Shown here in pieces: positions 51,430-61,836 of a stretch of DNA of 64,000 bases. The position numbers and the translations under genes are program-made. Origin of the DNA: Melitaea cinxia. Its lineage: Eukaryota > Arthropoda > Insecta > Lepidoptera > Nymphalidae. The notes under the pieces are model-generated. The model searched no databases. It was given only the letters and a program-made list of their open reading frames with translations, and had not been told where the DNA came from. The stretch's first letter is position 1. Every line of letters starts with the position of its first letter. The DNA is taken from the NCBI RefSeq assembly GCF_905220565.1, contig NC_059399.1, forward strand, positions 4,619,501 to 4,683,500, read 5' to 3'.

Positions 51430-51643
51430 TATAGAAATATTTTCGATAGAGCTTTTACATTTTATTAAGATACTCAGTTTTGCATTTACTTTTTAAATAA
51501 TAATAATATTAAATTGTTTTTAGGTCATTATTTTTTACAAAAAACATTAAAAAAGTCTTTTAAGCAAAAAAAGACCAATATCAGCGTAACCGTATAAACG
51601 AAATGTCAGCGTCCATTGGTCCGTTATATTGCTCGAAAACTGT

Positions 51644-51824
51644 TCATGCGTTTAAATTTTTATAGTTGTTAGTTGGAACTGGCAAATATTCGAACAGCTT
51701 AACCAGTTTTTCGTTTTTGTTTTTAATATTACTTTTTTCCATATAAACGGTTCTATAATCTTCAATCATTTTATTTAGAGCATTTTTTGTAATTAATATT
51801 AAATTATTGACTAATTTTTCACTC
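51644..51824 (-). CDS. Candidate small gene, exon 2
   Basis: Second coding exon of a proposed two-exon gene. A splice acceptor (AAATCTAG|G) ends the intron at 51825; the exon runs to a TGA at 51644-51646. It encodes about 60 residues, Lys/Asn-rich and helical in pattern (NALNKMIEDYRTVYMEK, NEKLVKLFEYLPVP), with spaced Leu/Ile/Val suggesting a coiled coil or helix bundle. Phase fits exon 1 exactly: the split codon becomes Glu and the helix pattern continues across the junction. An ATG inside the proposed intron would also allow a 67-codon stand-alone frame. A possible AATAAA lies at 51461-51466. Function is not recognised. Confidence 0.48.
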
Positions 51825-51987
51825 CTAGATTTATTTTGATTTTTCATACGCGTATTCTATTATTCTTAACTATAATACCTTAACCTTACCAACTCGTTAA
51901 TTGTTTAATATTCATAATACTTTATCATGATATTCATTCATGTAACATTTCATATACATTGATAATAATGTTTTAACCTTGTATTAC
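51825..51987 (-). other. Proposed 163-bp intron of candidate gene
   Basis: The donor reads CTCGA|GTAATA and the acceptor AAATCTAG|G on the minus strand. The interior is AT-rich and has stops in the reading frame. The size suits a small insect intron. The acceptor lacks a strong pyrimidine tract. Confidence 0.42.
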
Positions 51988-52193
51988 TCGAGCAAATTAA
52001 ATATTTCACGAAGGCAAGCTGCTTTAAGTTCGAGTATTTGGGTTCTAGTCAAACTAGAATATTCATAGCTCGGTAAGATTCCTGGAACTTGTGAGCTATG
52101 AGAGACAGGCAGGCTATGCCCTTTTTCGGCGATGGAATCTGCATCTGTACTATTCATATCGACGCTTGAAAGGCAATAATTACCAAGCGACAT
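51988..52193 (-). CDS. Candidate small gene, exon 1
   Basis: First coding exon of a proposed two-exon gene on the minus strand. The first ATG is at 52191-52193; the frame is open six codons further upstream, but only from a GTG. It encodes 68 residues plus two bases: a Ser-rich start (MSLGNYCLSSVDMNSTDADS), a linker with VPGILPSYEYSS, and an amphipathic helix TQILELKAACLREIFNLL. Joined to exon 2 the product is 128 residues, with no signal peptide and no membrane segment. The first 39 bases are duplicated in inverted orientation at 52379-52417. Neighbours are repeats, so it could be a host gene or an exapted or eroded one. No family was recognised. Confidence 0.48.
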
Positions 52194-52417
52194 TTTGGGC
52201 GATATTGACACTATTTCTTAAAATATTGAGAAAATTAATAATCCTTAAATATCAGCTTACAAAGCTTTCAAACTGCATTTAAAATCCGTTAGAATCGAGT
52301 AACAATGACTAATAGGCGATTTTTAAGGAATTTAAAAACAAAAAAAGCTTTGAAATGCTCTAGTGTAAAGTTGCCAACATGTCGCTTAGTAATTATTGCC
52401 TTTCAAGCGTCGATATG
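52155..52417. repeat. 39-bp inverted repeat over the candidate start codon
   Basis: The arms are 52155-52193 (minus) and 52379-52417 (plus). Each begins at an ATG and matches in 38 of 39 bases (ATGTCGCTT[A/G]GTAATTATTG...). They point away from each other across a 185-bp spacer, and weaker similarity extends into the spacer on both sides (TTTAAGGA, TAGTGT). The plus arm gives a 16-codon frame (MSLSNYCLSSVDMYFY) and then a stop, so it is not a second full gene. Confidence 0.85.
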
Positions 52418-52469
52418 TATTTCTACTAAAGAACGCTACGTATTTAATATTTATACTACACTTTTTTAT

Positions 52470-52612
52470 GTGAGTGATCGACAAACAAGCGTACGGCTCA
52501 ACTGATGGTATGCGGTTACCGTAGCTTATACACGCCTGCAACACCAGCAAAAGTTTTGCAAGCGCGTTGCCGACCCCATCCCTAGTTTCCCCTGGAGACA
52601 GGAGAGGACAGT
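52470..52612 (-). mobile_element. Poly(A)-repeat family, 3' part
   Basis: Read on the minus strand: GGGGTCGGCAACGCGCTTGC, GTTGCAGGCGTGTATAAGCT, ACGGTAACCGCATACCATCA, GTTGAGCCGTACGCTTGTTT. Same family as 33115-33414. It lies just after the truncated plus arm of the inverted repeat. Confidence 0.75.
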
Positions 52613-52758
52613 GTTTAAATACTTTTAATTACGACGAATATTATTGTTTACTTGAAAATCGTAAGTCGTTTATCTCAATAGAAATAACCGTTTCTTAAAA
52701 TATTACCCTTTCAATACAATATAAGCATAAAATATTATAAGAAAAAGTTTTCTCTCGA

Positions 52759-52956
52759 AATCCTTAGCATTACCCGAAACCTTTGGATGATGTGCACTGT
52801 AGCATTACACAAAATAACTCAGAGCATTTTGTTAAAATGTAATATCACATTACTCGATTTTACTCGTGAAATACTGGCGATGTGTAATGTTGCATTACTC
52901 GACATCACACTTAAGATCATAAACGATGGCGTAATGCAAGATTACGCATATGTAAT
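52759..52956. repeat. Degenerate ~46-bp array of GTAAT-N5-ATTAC palindromes
   Basis: Three perfect palindromic half-site pairs lie at 52839-52853 (GTAATATCACATTAC), 52884-52898 (GTAATGTTGCATTAC) and 52931-52945 (GTAATGCAAGATTAC). Starts are 45 and 47 bp apart. A degenerate unit 45 bp further left (52794-52808, GCACTGTAGCATTAC) and a half unit near 52764-52773 (TAGCATTACC) extend the array. Adjacent words ATTACTCGA and GCGATG(T/G) also recur, so it is a worn tandem repeat with conserved palindromes. A homeodomain-type binding cluster is possible but not shown. Confidence 0.6.
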
Positions 52957-55487
52957 ATAAATGTAGGTAATGTTTGAAAAAAATATATTTTTTTTTACTT
53001 TGTCGAGCAGTGATATTTGTTATGAAATCTAAAAGAATCCAAATAAAAATGTCGGAATTTACGTCACATTGGCGAAAACATTTGTGCTTATTTGGCACTA
53101 TTGAAAGCCATTAACCCTAAAGAAGAAGAAGAAAGAAGAAAATGTCTAAATAGTACAAATGAATTTACTATTATCCATGTAACTTTTAAAATAACAAAGA
53201 AGAAAATTAAAATAGATCATGAGACGAATTTGAAAAAAATTGGTACCGTTATACAACGCCTTTAAAGCTACAATTTTCTATGAATCATACGAAGAGTTCA
53301 GTGAACCGTAATATTAACACAACTATGACAACTAATAAGAAAAAAGCAAAGAAAAATCACACAGATTGTATCGTTACAGTTGAATAGACTTTTAGGAGGC
53401 AAAAGAACCACTACTAATAATATAATGTCAGTATCAAATTACAGCCTATCAAATACTAACTGACCCAACGAACTTCGTACGAATATTTTTTTGTGCTTAT
53501 ATCGATTCTTTTAAATTATGTTTAACACACCTTTGTCTTGATAACTACGAACACAAAAGAAAGAATTATTCAATATGTTGTAGTCGTTCAGAATATACGC
53601 GTACATTCATTACGGTGATTCGTTTTTATTTATATAGATATAGATAAGTAAATAAGAATGGTATCATAAAGAAATTAATCCTAATATTAGCGAGATAACT
53701 TTATGTACAAATATGTTTCATTCCATTATCTCTCCATTCGATAAATGAATCATCCCCTTCTGGAAAAGTCCTCTTCAAGTTTGTCATCCACTTGAAATAA
53801 TGCGATACAAAGATATAACTAAAACATATATCATAATATTTTATCTTGATACGATTATTTATTGCTATCTATATTGTATTCCGAAATGTTAGAACCATCT
53901 TTCAGTTTAAATCGTATTAATTAGCATTAAGAGTAATTGATCCACTCTTATAAGTTGCAGTATGATATTTTACGGCCTATAACATTTTCCAAACATCAGG
54001 AATTTTAAATGATTACGTATTTACAATTAAATTAGACAAGTGAATTTTAATATAAGGGTAATTTTAAAGGGTAATTTTTTTATTATTTAAAGTGGATAAC
54101 AGTACTGGATCACGATTTATCGTCCTTGTTAACTCGTCTTATGAGGAGATATTAGCTAACTATTTTGGGTAGACTTTTTAAATTCTAGTGACCTTTCTGA
54201 CATAGCAATGTTACTTTAAATTAAAGCTACTTAGCGTAAAGTACTAAGTGAGAGATACACCTTATAAAAACTCGATGTAACTTCGATGAAAACGTCGAGT
54301 TTAACTTGTGAAGTTTTTCGGTGTACGACAGAAATATGAGGCAAGTTGACTCGCTAACTTCGAATGGGGGAAACAAAATATTTATAACTCTCGTAAATTT
54401 AAAGGCAATCAGGAACTTTTTTAACGGTGAGTTTCTCTTCATAAATCTCCGTCAAAATTCATTCACTCAGTTTGCATATAGGGAAGATTTTATCAAGAAT
54501 TTATTGTGACAAATTTTTGCCTTCGCTACTTTTTTTTAAACAACTTATGTAACGATTCCCAATACAAAAGCCTTTGTTGGTTTTAATATTTGGCACCAAA
54601 TTCCTGCAGTGTAATTAAAATCATATGTCGAGGGTTCCACAACACATACATAATCACAAAAATCCAAACACTTTACATGTGCGATAGTAAAACTGACCGA
54701 TCGACCAAGCGCCAAAATGTCGTCGAAAATAGGACGATAGTTATCTTGCCACCTTTTAAGAGGTATTCATCAACTGCAGAGATAATATTACACACTGAGA
54801 ACATAAACATTTTTGACATAAACACATGCAAAAACACTTCACTTAGCGCTTAAGTAGCTAAGTACTGCCATTAAGCCAAGATAACTAAGCAGTTACACTA
54901 TCCTTTTATAGAATCCATCCTCTTTACTTTATAATTAGTTAGTTGTAAGCCATTTTAATAGCTGACCATTTTTCAGTGTGAAAATGAGAATAAAATGTTT
55001 CGCTCGTAACTTCTAGCCGCAGGGCTCTCATAAAACAGTACTTTCGCGCTTTTGTAAGTCATTTCCCTAAGGTGAAGTGATAAACTTACTCTATTAGAAA
55101 CGTGGAGAAAATAGAGATCGAGTAATATTTTTATATATTACACAACAACTATACGGAATGAAAAATTATCAAAGTAGAATTTAATGCCCACTTTTCTCCG
55201 AAAGAGAAAACTTAACTTGTTTATCAATGATTTTCTCTAACCGAATACTAACACTTAAGTTATATTTTATATAAGAGTTAATTTTGCTAAAATTATTCAA
55301 AAACGGGATATTTACCATGATTTTTATTTTCATTTTGCAGAGCTTGATATTTCGACATTAGCTATTACTGTCTTGTTACTCGTAAACTTTTTAGAGCTAT
55401 TGAAAGTAGAAGCAATAAAAATAACAATGTTAATTTAAAATCTTACATTCAGTACTTAATTTTTTTCAGAAATAGTTTTTCTATAAA
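52957..55487. other. AT-rich intergenic DNA
   Basis: About 2.5 kb with no recognisable gene or repeat. Overlapping open frames of 60-87 codons near 54230-54850 lie on both strands and have no motif. Confidence 0.4.
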
Positions 55488-55689
55488 ACTACGTAGGTAA
55501 CCGTAAGCGATTCTTGTAGCTTAAGGGTTAGTAATACCTAGGTAGCTACAACCCCCCAGAGCTCTGGTCACCTTACTCATCACAGGAACACAGAGTATTA
55601 TTTAGCTCTCTTTGAGCTCTTAATGCTCTGCTTCGGACTGCTCCAGATTATGAGCAGGAAATTTCCTGCTGCGCCCTACGCCTACCTTC
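55488..55689 (-). mobile_element. Poly(A)-repeat family, eroded copy
   Basis: On the minus strand: GCAGCAGGAAATTTCCTGCT near the start, GTGTTCCTGTGATGAGTAAG, GTGACCAGAGCTCTGG, then a worn end at GAATCGCTTACGGTTACC. Same family as 33115-33414. Confidence 0.7.
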
Positions 55690-58430
55690 AAGAAGTAGTA
55701 TTCAAGAATAAGTATTTAGTTGTGTTCTATTTCGTATTTAAATAACTATTCAAAAAGGAAAGTAATAAATATACAAAATTGTTAGCCTTATTTTTAATAG
55801 TCAACCTTTTTACCAATTCGATAAGCGAGATTATACAAATTATATGGGACAAAATTCTTCTATATTATCGACAATTTTTATAGCGTTTTTATGAAAGCTC
55901 TAACAAATTAAACTGTAACAAAGGTAGGTCGAACATTTCCCCAGTATGGTTTTTCCCTGAAATGTCCTACTTCTGGTAATACACTTGCGCAGTTTGAAAT
56001 ATGAAATTTATACTTTAAAGAGCGTAGAACCTGATACTTTGTATATCTTCAATGTTTAGCAGGTAAATATTGTCTATCTTATATGCAACATTGTCATAAT
56101 ATGGGCTAACTATATTGTATTGCTAAAGTCTTTTACCACTACACTCATTTTTTAATAAAAAAAGTATTATATAACATTATACATAAAAAATATCATTTTT
56201 ACATGCATTTTCAATAAAATGCACATTTAAATAAATTCGATATATAGAATTTGTACACTAATCTGGTATCTTCAGATTAAATATTTCGTATATTATAGAA
56301 ATAAAAATCAGCTCTAATTGGATTAATAAGCACTAAATAAAAGTTACACACACTTATATTTATCTTAAATCTCGTTGTAAATATATCTGAAAACAAATAT
56401 CTAGGTAACTCGCAAGACCTGAAGTTGAGATCAAAGGAAGAGAACCTATTCATAAGCTTCCATGTCAAAGTGACGGAGCTTGAAGTCTCTTTTATTAACT
56501 GAAATACTCGTTGCTTCCTTCAACCGAGTTCTTTGCATGAATTCACTTCTCGCTATTAAAAACTTTTTATAGCTAGTTCTATTTATTTATTTTTTAATTT
56601 AAATCTAAATATAGGTACATCTATTTGTGGGAGATCCGACTAGAGCCGAGCTAGTGCGGATCTTAGACTATATCAATGCTTCTTCCGTATAAATTCAGAG
56701 CTTAATACATATTTATAATCAACGTTATTCTTTTCAACTGAAGAATATGTACCATGATGTAATATACTTGTAATGATACAAAAACATTTGAATAAAAAAC
56801 TAAGTCTTGAATTTTAGCGTACGAAGCATCGTGATCAACTAGCCCCAGCTTAACACTTACAGAAAAAAAAAATTGTTGCATTTTTCTATAACCAATCTGA
56901 CTGTGTGGTTGAAGCTACGCGGTCTTGTCAGTCCTGTCAAATTTATTATTGTATGATAATTTGTGTCAGCAGAATTATTAAATTGAATACTAATTTTTTT
57001 ACAGACTAATGAACATCCACATTTCCTCCTTGCAGTATCCATTCTGTACAACGAAGCTTGAACTTTTATAGCCTCCTGGCTACTTATTTATTATAAGCAT
57101 ATATTTATGTGCAAAATAATCTAAGTAATTTAAAGCACATGTCTGTAAATCTTTTGGAAGTTTAGAACGATGCAATTTTGTCTTATATACATATAAACAT
57201 TTTAAAAACTTTTTATTAATTCGATAACCTACAAAAAAAAAATGAGCTTCAATGTAACAATATAACATATCTCTTTCGTTTGATAACAATGGAATTCCGA
57301 AAACACAAATACACATATTCATTTAATTCTAATCATTCATTCATTCATTCTCTTTTGTATTCATTCGTTTGCTTCAATTACTAGAGTCAAAATACCCTAA
57401 ACGATTTCACCAATATACTGTAGGAATTTAATTCCAATTACAATATATATACTCCTACTAAAATAAATTTAAAATCTATTATTTAAGCTTAGTTTAAAAC
57501 AGATTTACTACGGAACTTATACCACTTCTATTTGTTTGATTTGTTGTGGCTTAAAATTAGTAGGTAGTATTTTTGTTTTAATTGTATGCCTCTCTTGTAT
57601 TCACCTCAACGCCATAATACGATGTGTTAACTTATAAAGCTATTTACTATAAAAATATGAAAGTAAACGAAACATCGGCTTGTCGCACAAACATTCCGAT
57701 AAAATCGCAAGTTTTTTAGTTTCCTTTAACGACAAAAGCCATCAAGCAATGTGTTTCCGATGTCTACAAACTTACGACCGACGTACAACCAACATTCCGT
57801 ACTTGCTTGTAGTAGCAGAGACATGAGGTCATCGATCTTACAACCTCGACGCATTCGCAAAGAACAATGTTGTCTACTTTCCTTGTTAGTAAACATGTAA
57901 TTTAAGCGACAGTCGATTTTCTTTTGCTGACGTATATACATACTAACAACTTCTGTCCGTCCGTATTTAATTAATAAAATTAAATTTACACGATAAATAA
58001 TCAGCAACATGTCATATATACTAAAACCTTCTCCGAAACACGCTGCATCTTATCGTATAAGAATTATTCCGATCGGCTCAGTAGTTTTCGCAGTATAACC
58101 GAACAAAAAGATCGTCTTTATTATCAGTATAGATAGATACACATGTACCCAATTGTATATTATTTGTAAAAAAATAATTGTATTAAAATTTTCGATACAA
58201 ATAAAAATGAATCGCTAAATTTGTTCCTAAGCGCAAAACTCGAGAACGGTGTGACCGATTGGGTTTTTTTTTGTTTAAATTTTTTTTTATCGGAAAAAAT
58301 ATTTAGAAAATTGAAATTCATAAAAAGATAATTTACATTGCACGTAGTAAGCAAGTCACAAGAAAAGACAACATCTATCGGGTTAAATAGTTTTATCACT
58401 ACGAAATATATTACTGCACCAATACAACAT
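55690..58430. other. AT-rich intergenic DNA
   Basis: No gene recognised. A worn repeat lies at 58020-58138. The 94-codon minus frame at 57726-58010 is GC-balanced and abuts that repeat, so it is probably repeat-derived. Confidence 0.4.
58020..58138 (+). repeat. Dispersed repeat 3' end
   Basis: AAACCTTCTCCGAAACACGC, CGATCGGCTCAGTAGTTTTC and AACCGAACAAAAAGATCGTC followed by TATTATCAGTATAGAT match a high-copy repeat end I recognise from moth/butterfly genomes. It may extend left to about 57720. Confidence 0.5.
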
Positions 58431-58522
58431 GTCGCTTCAGCCTGTAATATCCCACAGCTGGGCAGCATATGTCTCTTTCCCCATGTTGGGGAAGGATCAG
58501 AGCTTAATCTACCATGCTGCTT
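58431..58522 (-). mobile_element. SINE 3' fragment
   Basis: On the minus strand: AGCATGGTAGATTAAGCTCT, GATCCTTCCCCAACATGGGG, CCCAGCTGTGGGATATTACA, GGCTGAAGCG. Same family as 24575-24895; the CAGC insertion in the tail is private to this copy. Confidence 0.75.
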
Positions 58523-58734
58523 AAAATATTCTTAAAATATTATTTATAGGATATAATCACTACACCAGTTAAATACTGTTTTTATAACATAAATATTTGA
58601 GTAACGTATTGTTAAGTAAACAGTACCAGTACACTATATATTTAACTACTGAACAAAACAACTGCTAAATTACTGCTAAAAATGAAAAAATGAATTATTT
58701 CTCGATTTTTATATTTAAAAAAAAAACTATTTTT

Positions 58735-59315
58735 AACCGACTTCCAAAAAAGGAGGAGGTTCTCAATTCGACTGTATTTTTTTTTTTTTTATGTATGTTA
58801 CATCAGAACTTTTGACCGGGTAGACCGATTTCGACGAATTTTGTTTTAATCGAAAGGTGGTGTGTGCCAATTGGTCCCATTTAAATTTATTTGAGATCTA
58901 ACTACTTATTTTCGAGTTATATCTAATAATGCGTTTTTACTTGACGCTTTTTTCGTCGACCTACGTTGTATTATACCGCATAACTTTCTACTGGATGTAC
59001 CGATTTTGATAATTCTTTTTTTGTTAGAAAGGGGATATCTCTAGTTTAGTACCGTGATAAGGAAACCAGGATCTGATGATAGGATCTCAGAGAAATCGAG
59101 GGAAACTCTCGAAAATCCGTAATAACTTTTTACTGGGTGTACTAATTTTGATAATTTTTAATTTAATCGAAAGCTGATGTTTATCATGTGGTCACATATA
59201 AATTTTATCGAGATCTGATAACTACTTTTTGAGTAATCTTTGATAACGCGTAGTTGCTTGACTATTTTTTCGTCGATCTACGTTGTATTACTTGTTGATG
59301 TAATTGAAGTCGGTT
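58735..59315 (+). repeat. Family E element, long copy with repeated modules
   Basis: Starts AACCGACTTCCAAAAAAGGA and ends TGTAATTGAAGTCGGTT, so the ends are inverted copies of AACCGACTTC. The interior contains similar modules of roughly 150-200 bp: CCGATTT(C/T)GA(C/T) followed by an AATCGAAAG stretch, GAGATCT(A/G)A, GATAACGCG-like words, and TTTTTTCGTCGA(C/T)CTACG at 58949 and again near 59266. No open frame. It is the longest of three clear copies and seems to have grown by internal duplication. Confidence 0.75.
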
Positions 59316-60217
59316 TTTTTTTCGTTTGCGAGCAAACACAATTATTTTAAATTAACCGTTGCATAGCAGAAAAATAGTAAAACATTTGAAAAAATATAAT
59401 AGGTAATAGCCATTTTATATTTTTTTGTTTAACTTTTAATACATAGTTGTACTTAAGAGATGTATTCTTCTTATACACATACATAAATGCATAATAGATG
59501 TATAATTCAGCGGCATGAACCCAGGACTGTACAGCCCTTCGTACGCATTAGGGTGGCGAGCAGGGGATGATCCCTATAACAAAAGATGTTAGCAACGCAT
59601 ATCGATTCACCACCCCCTCTGTTAAATTTTGTTAATAAACGAACAACTCGGACGCTGCGGTTGTTTCGAATTTGGACTCATTTTTTTAATTTATGCATCA
59701 GTTAGGAAATATGACAAAAAATTAATAACATATGAAAATTGTAATCTTCTAACTGAGCAGATGGAGTGCGTAAGTGCTGAATTTTTTTTTTTTTTTTGTT
59801 GTAAATATGTCGTTTTTTTTTCTAATTTTCGATTATACAAATCTAACACATTGGCGATTAATTTTTACTTATATAGATAGAAATGCAATGAGCATTTTTG
59901 CTTATAAACACTTGCAGTGGTGAAGTAATCACAAATACATCGCTATAGCTTAAGGAATCGAGATACTTGAGGATTTTACTCTTTTATGCACAGTACTAAC
60001 GCAGTCAAGGTGAATTACCAACACCTAGGTTTTATTCCAATAACGTATAGAACAAAATTAATATCTTTATTTCCCTACTAATACCATAAAGACAGGTTTG
60101 TGAGGTTGTATGTGTAGATGATACGATATGATAACATTCGTTTCAATAAAAATTTTACATACATTGTCTGTTGTTTATTCAGAATAAAAACATAGGTTGC
60201 TACTTTGCTCACTTTTC
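59316..60217. other. AT-rich intergenic DNA
   Basis: A GC-richer patch at 59515-59625 is unassigned. An 83-codon open frame from 59629 (TTG, no ATG nearby) is low-complexity. No gene is called. Confidence 0.4.
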
Positions 60218-60629
60218 AACCGATTTAAAAAAAAGAGGAGGTTAATCAACTCGACCATATATTATATTTCTTTTTTTTTTAATGTATGTTTGGGGATAAC
60301 TCCGTCGTTTATGAACCGATTTTGATAATTCTTTTTTTGTTGGAAAGGAGATATCCCTAGATTGGCACCATGATAAGGAAACTAGAATTTGATGATGGGA
60401 TCCCAGAGAAATTGAGGGGAACTCTCGACAATCCGCATAACTTTTACTGGGTGTACCGATTTTAAAGATTTTTAATTTAATCGAAAGCCGATGTTTATCA
60501 TGTGGTTACATTTAAATTTCATCGAGATCTGATTAGAACTTTTGGAGTAATCTTTGATAATGCGTATTAACTTGATTATTTTTTCGTCTATCTACGTTGT
60601 ATTACTTGTCGATATAATTGAAGTCGGTT
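60218..60629 (+). repeat. Family E element, intermediate copy
   Basis: Starts AACCGATTTAAAAAAAAGAG and ends ATATAATTGAAGTCGGTT. Interior words (TTTATGAACCGATTTTGATA, ACCATGATAAGGAAACTAGA, CATCGAGATCTGATTAG) match the 59-kb and 3.6-kb copies. One module shorter than 58735-59315. Confidence 0.75.
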
Positions 60630-60726
60630 TTTCTTTGTTTACCTGCAAACACAATTATTTGTCAAGAATTCTTGTGGGTTCGAAAGTTACGCGAGTAATG
60701 TCGTGAGACGTAGCGTTTATCTATAC

Positions 60727-61027
60727 TCTATACAAATAAATAAAATTAGAGTGTCTGTTTGTAATATTAAAATAACGGCTTTTTACTAAATGCATACGGT
60801 AAATATACCAAAATATCATTTTTTACAATTTTTGACTCTGTCTTGACTTTGTCTGTCTGTTTGTTCCGGCTAATCTCTGAAACGTCTGGACCGATGTTGA
60901 TGGGACTTTCACTGGCAGATAGCTGATATAATAAGTAGTAACTTAGGATACTTTTATTTTAGAAATTTATTTTTTTATAATTCTGCGAACCGAACAATAA
61001 CGCGGACGATGTCGTGGGCACAGCTAG
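60727..61027 (+). mobile_element. Non-autonomous Helitron (301 bp)
   Basis: Starts TCTATACAAATAAATAAAAT and ends GTGGGCACAGCTAG before a T. Interior matches the minus copy at 32765-33085. The base before the start is C instead of the usual A. No coding capacity. Confidence 0.8.
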
Positions 61028-61732
61028 TTCATAAATAATGATTAATAAACCTTTTTATATGTGATGTAGTGATTATAGATTTTGTTTTATTTTTATATAT
61101 TATATAAAACATACCGTACCTACTCGAAATTACGTTTCCATGTTTGTACTTAATAGATAAGTAACATGCAAATATTAATTTTTCTCTATAAATAAATATG
61201 TAGAGATTAAATCAAAATAAGATCTGTTAAGTCGTTGTGGGTACAATTGAATATAGAAGACTTTTCCGTCTATTACGACTTTTAAGCGAGATAAAAAGTA
61301 CAGTTGTAAACGTTAACTCAGTTAAAAGAATTAGTCGTCCTAGGCCAAAGTTGACCGGATAGTATTTCATCTAACGACCTAAGTAGTTAATATACCAACA
61401 TTTTTTTTAATGCAGACAAACAGACAAACGGTCCATAAAATGTAAATGATCTTTATTGTGTCACAAATGAGCTAGTTCCTTTAGGGATTTATTTATTCAT
61501 TCAAAGTTCCCTTGAAATATTTAATACATCCTTTTTTAGAGCAAGTGTTGTGCACACAGGAAAATTCCTATACTTAAAAAGTGATCCATTTTGTATGTAC
61601 CGCGACAGCATTTGTTTAAAAGGTCAAATACTTGTAGAACTAATGATAAACAATAAGTAACAATGATGTGCGGTTATCCACTTGCCAAGGTCGATTCGCA
61701 TCTAATGAGTGCCGTGGGCAGTCACGGTCGTT
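61028..61732. other. AT-rich upstream region of the candidate secreted gene
   Basis: No repeat was recognised. If the TATA box at 61733 is real, this is its proximal 5' flank; I see no certain regulatory motif. Confidence 0.35.
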
Positions 61733-61769
61733 ATATATAAAGCAGATTGAGTTAAAACAACCAGTAACA
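61733..61769 (+). promoter_or_regulatory. TATA box and initiator-like site
   Basis: TATATAA at 61733-61739 is followed 28-31 bases downstream by CCAGTAAC (61761-61768), whose CAGT matches the arthropod initiator. Spacing is right for a TATA/Inr core promoter, but it would leave a leader of only about 7 bases before the ATG at 61770. The true start could lie elsewhere. Confidence 0.45.
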
Positions 61770-61836
61770 ATGGCATTTCCAGAAATTTTAGTTGTGTTCG
61801 CGGTGTTCGCAATGTGTGCTGCGGCGCCGAGTGATC
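61770..61836 (+). CDS. Probable first exon of a secreted protein gene
   Basis: The ATG at 61770 (context AACAATGG) opens 22 codons and one base: a short start, a hydrophobic core (ILVVFAVFAMCAAA) and APSD, a typical signal peptide with a plausible cleavage after the Ala run. A strong splice donor GTGAGT follows at 61837-61842, giving a phase-1 intron. Reading on instead gives 24 more codons of Ile/Thr-rich sequence and a stop, which looks like intron. A tiny first exon that encodes the signal peptide and is then interrupted is common in insect cuticle and other secreted-protein genes. No matching second exon was found by 64000, so the gene probably continues outside. Identity unknown. Confidence 0.5.

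Noticed and set aside
52194..52211. Upstream start for the candidate small gene
   Set aside because: The codon at 52211 is GTG; homology with the inverted arm begins exactly at the ATG at 52193.
57726..58010. 94-codon minus-strand frame
   Set aside because: It has no motif and abuts a high-copy repeat end; probably repeat-derived.
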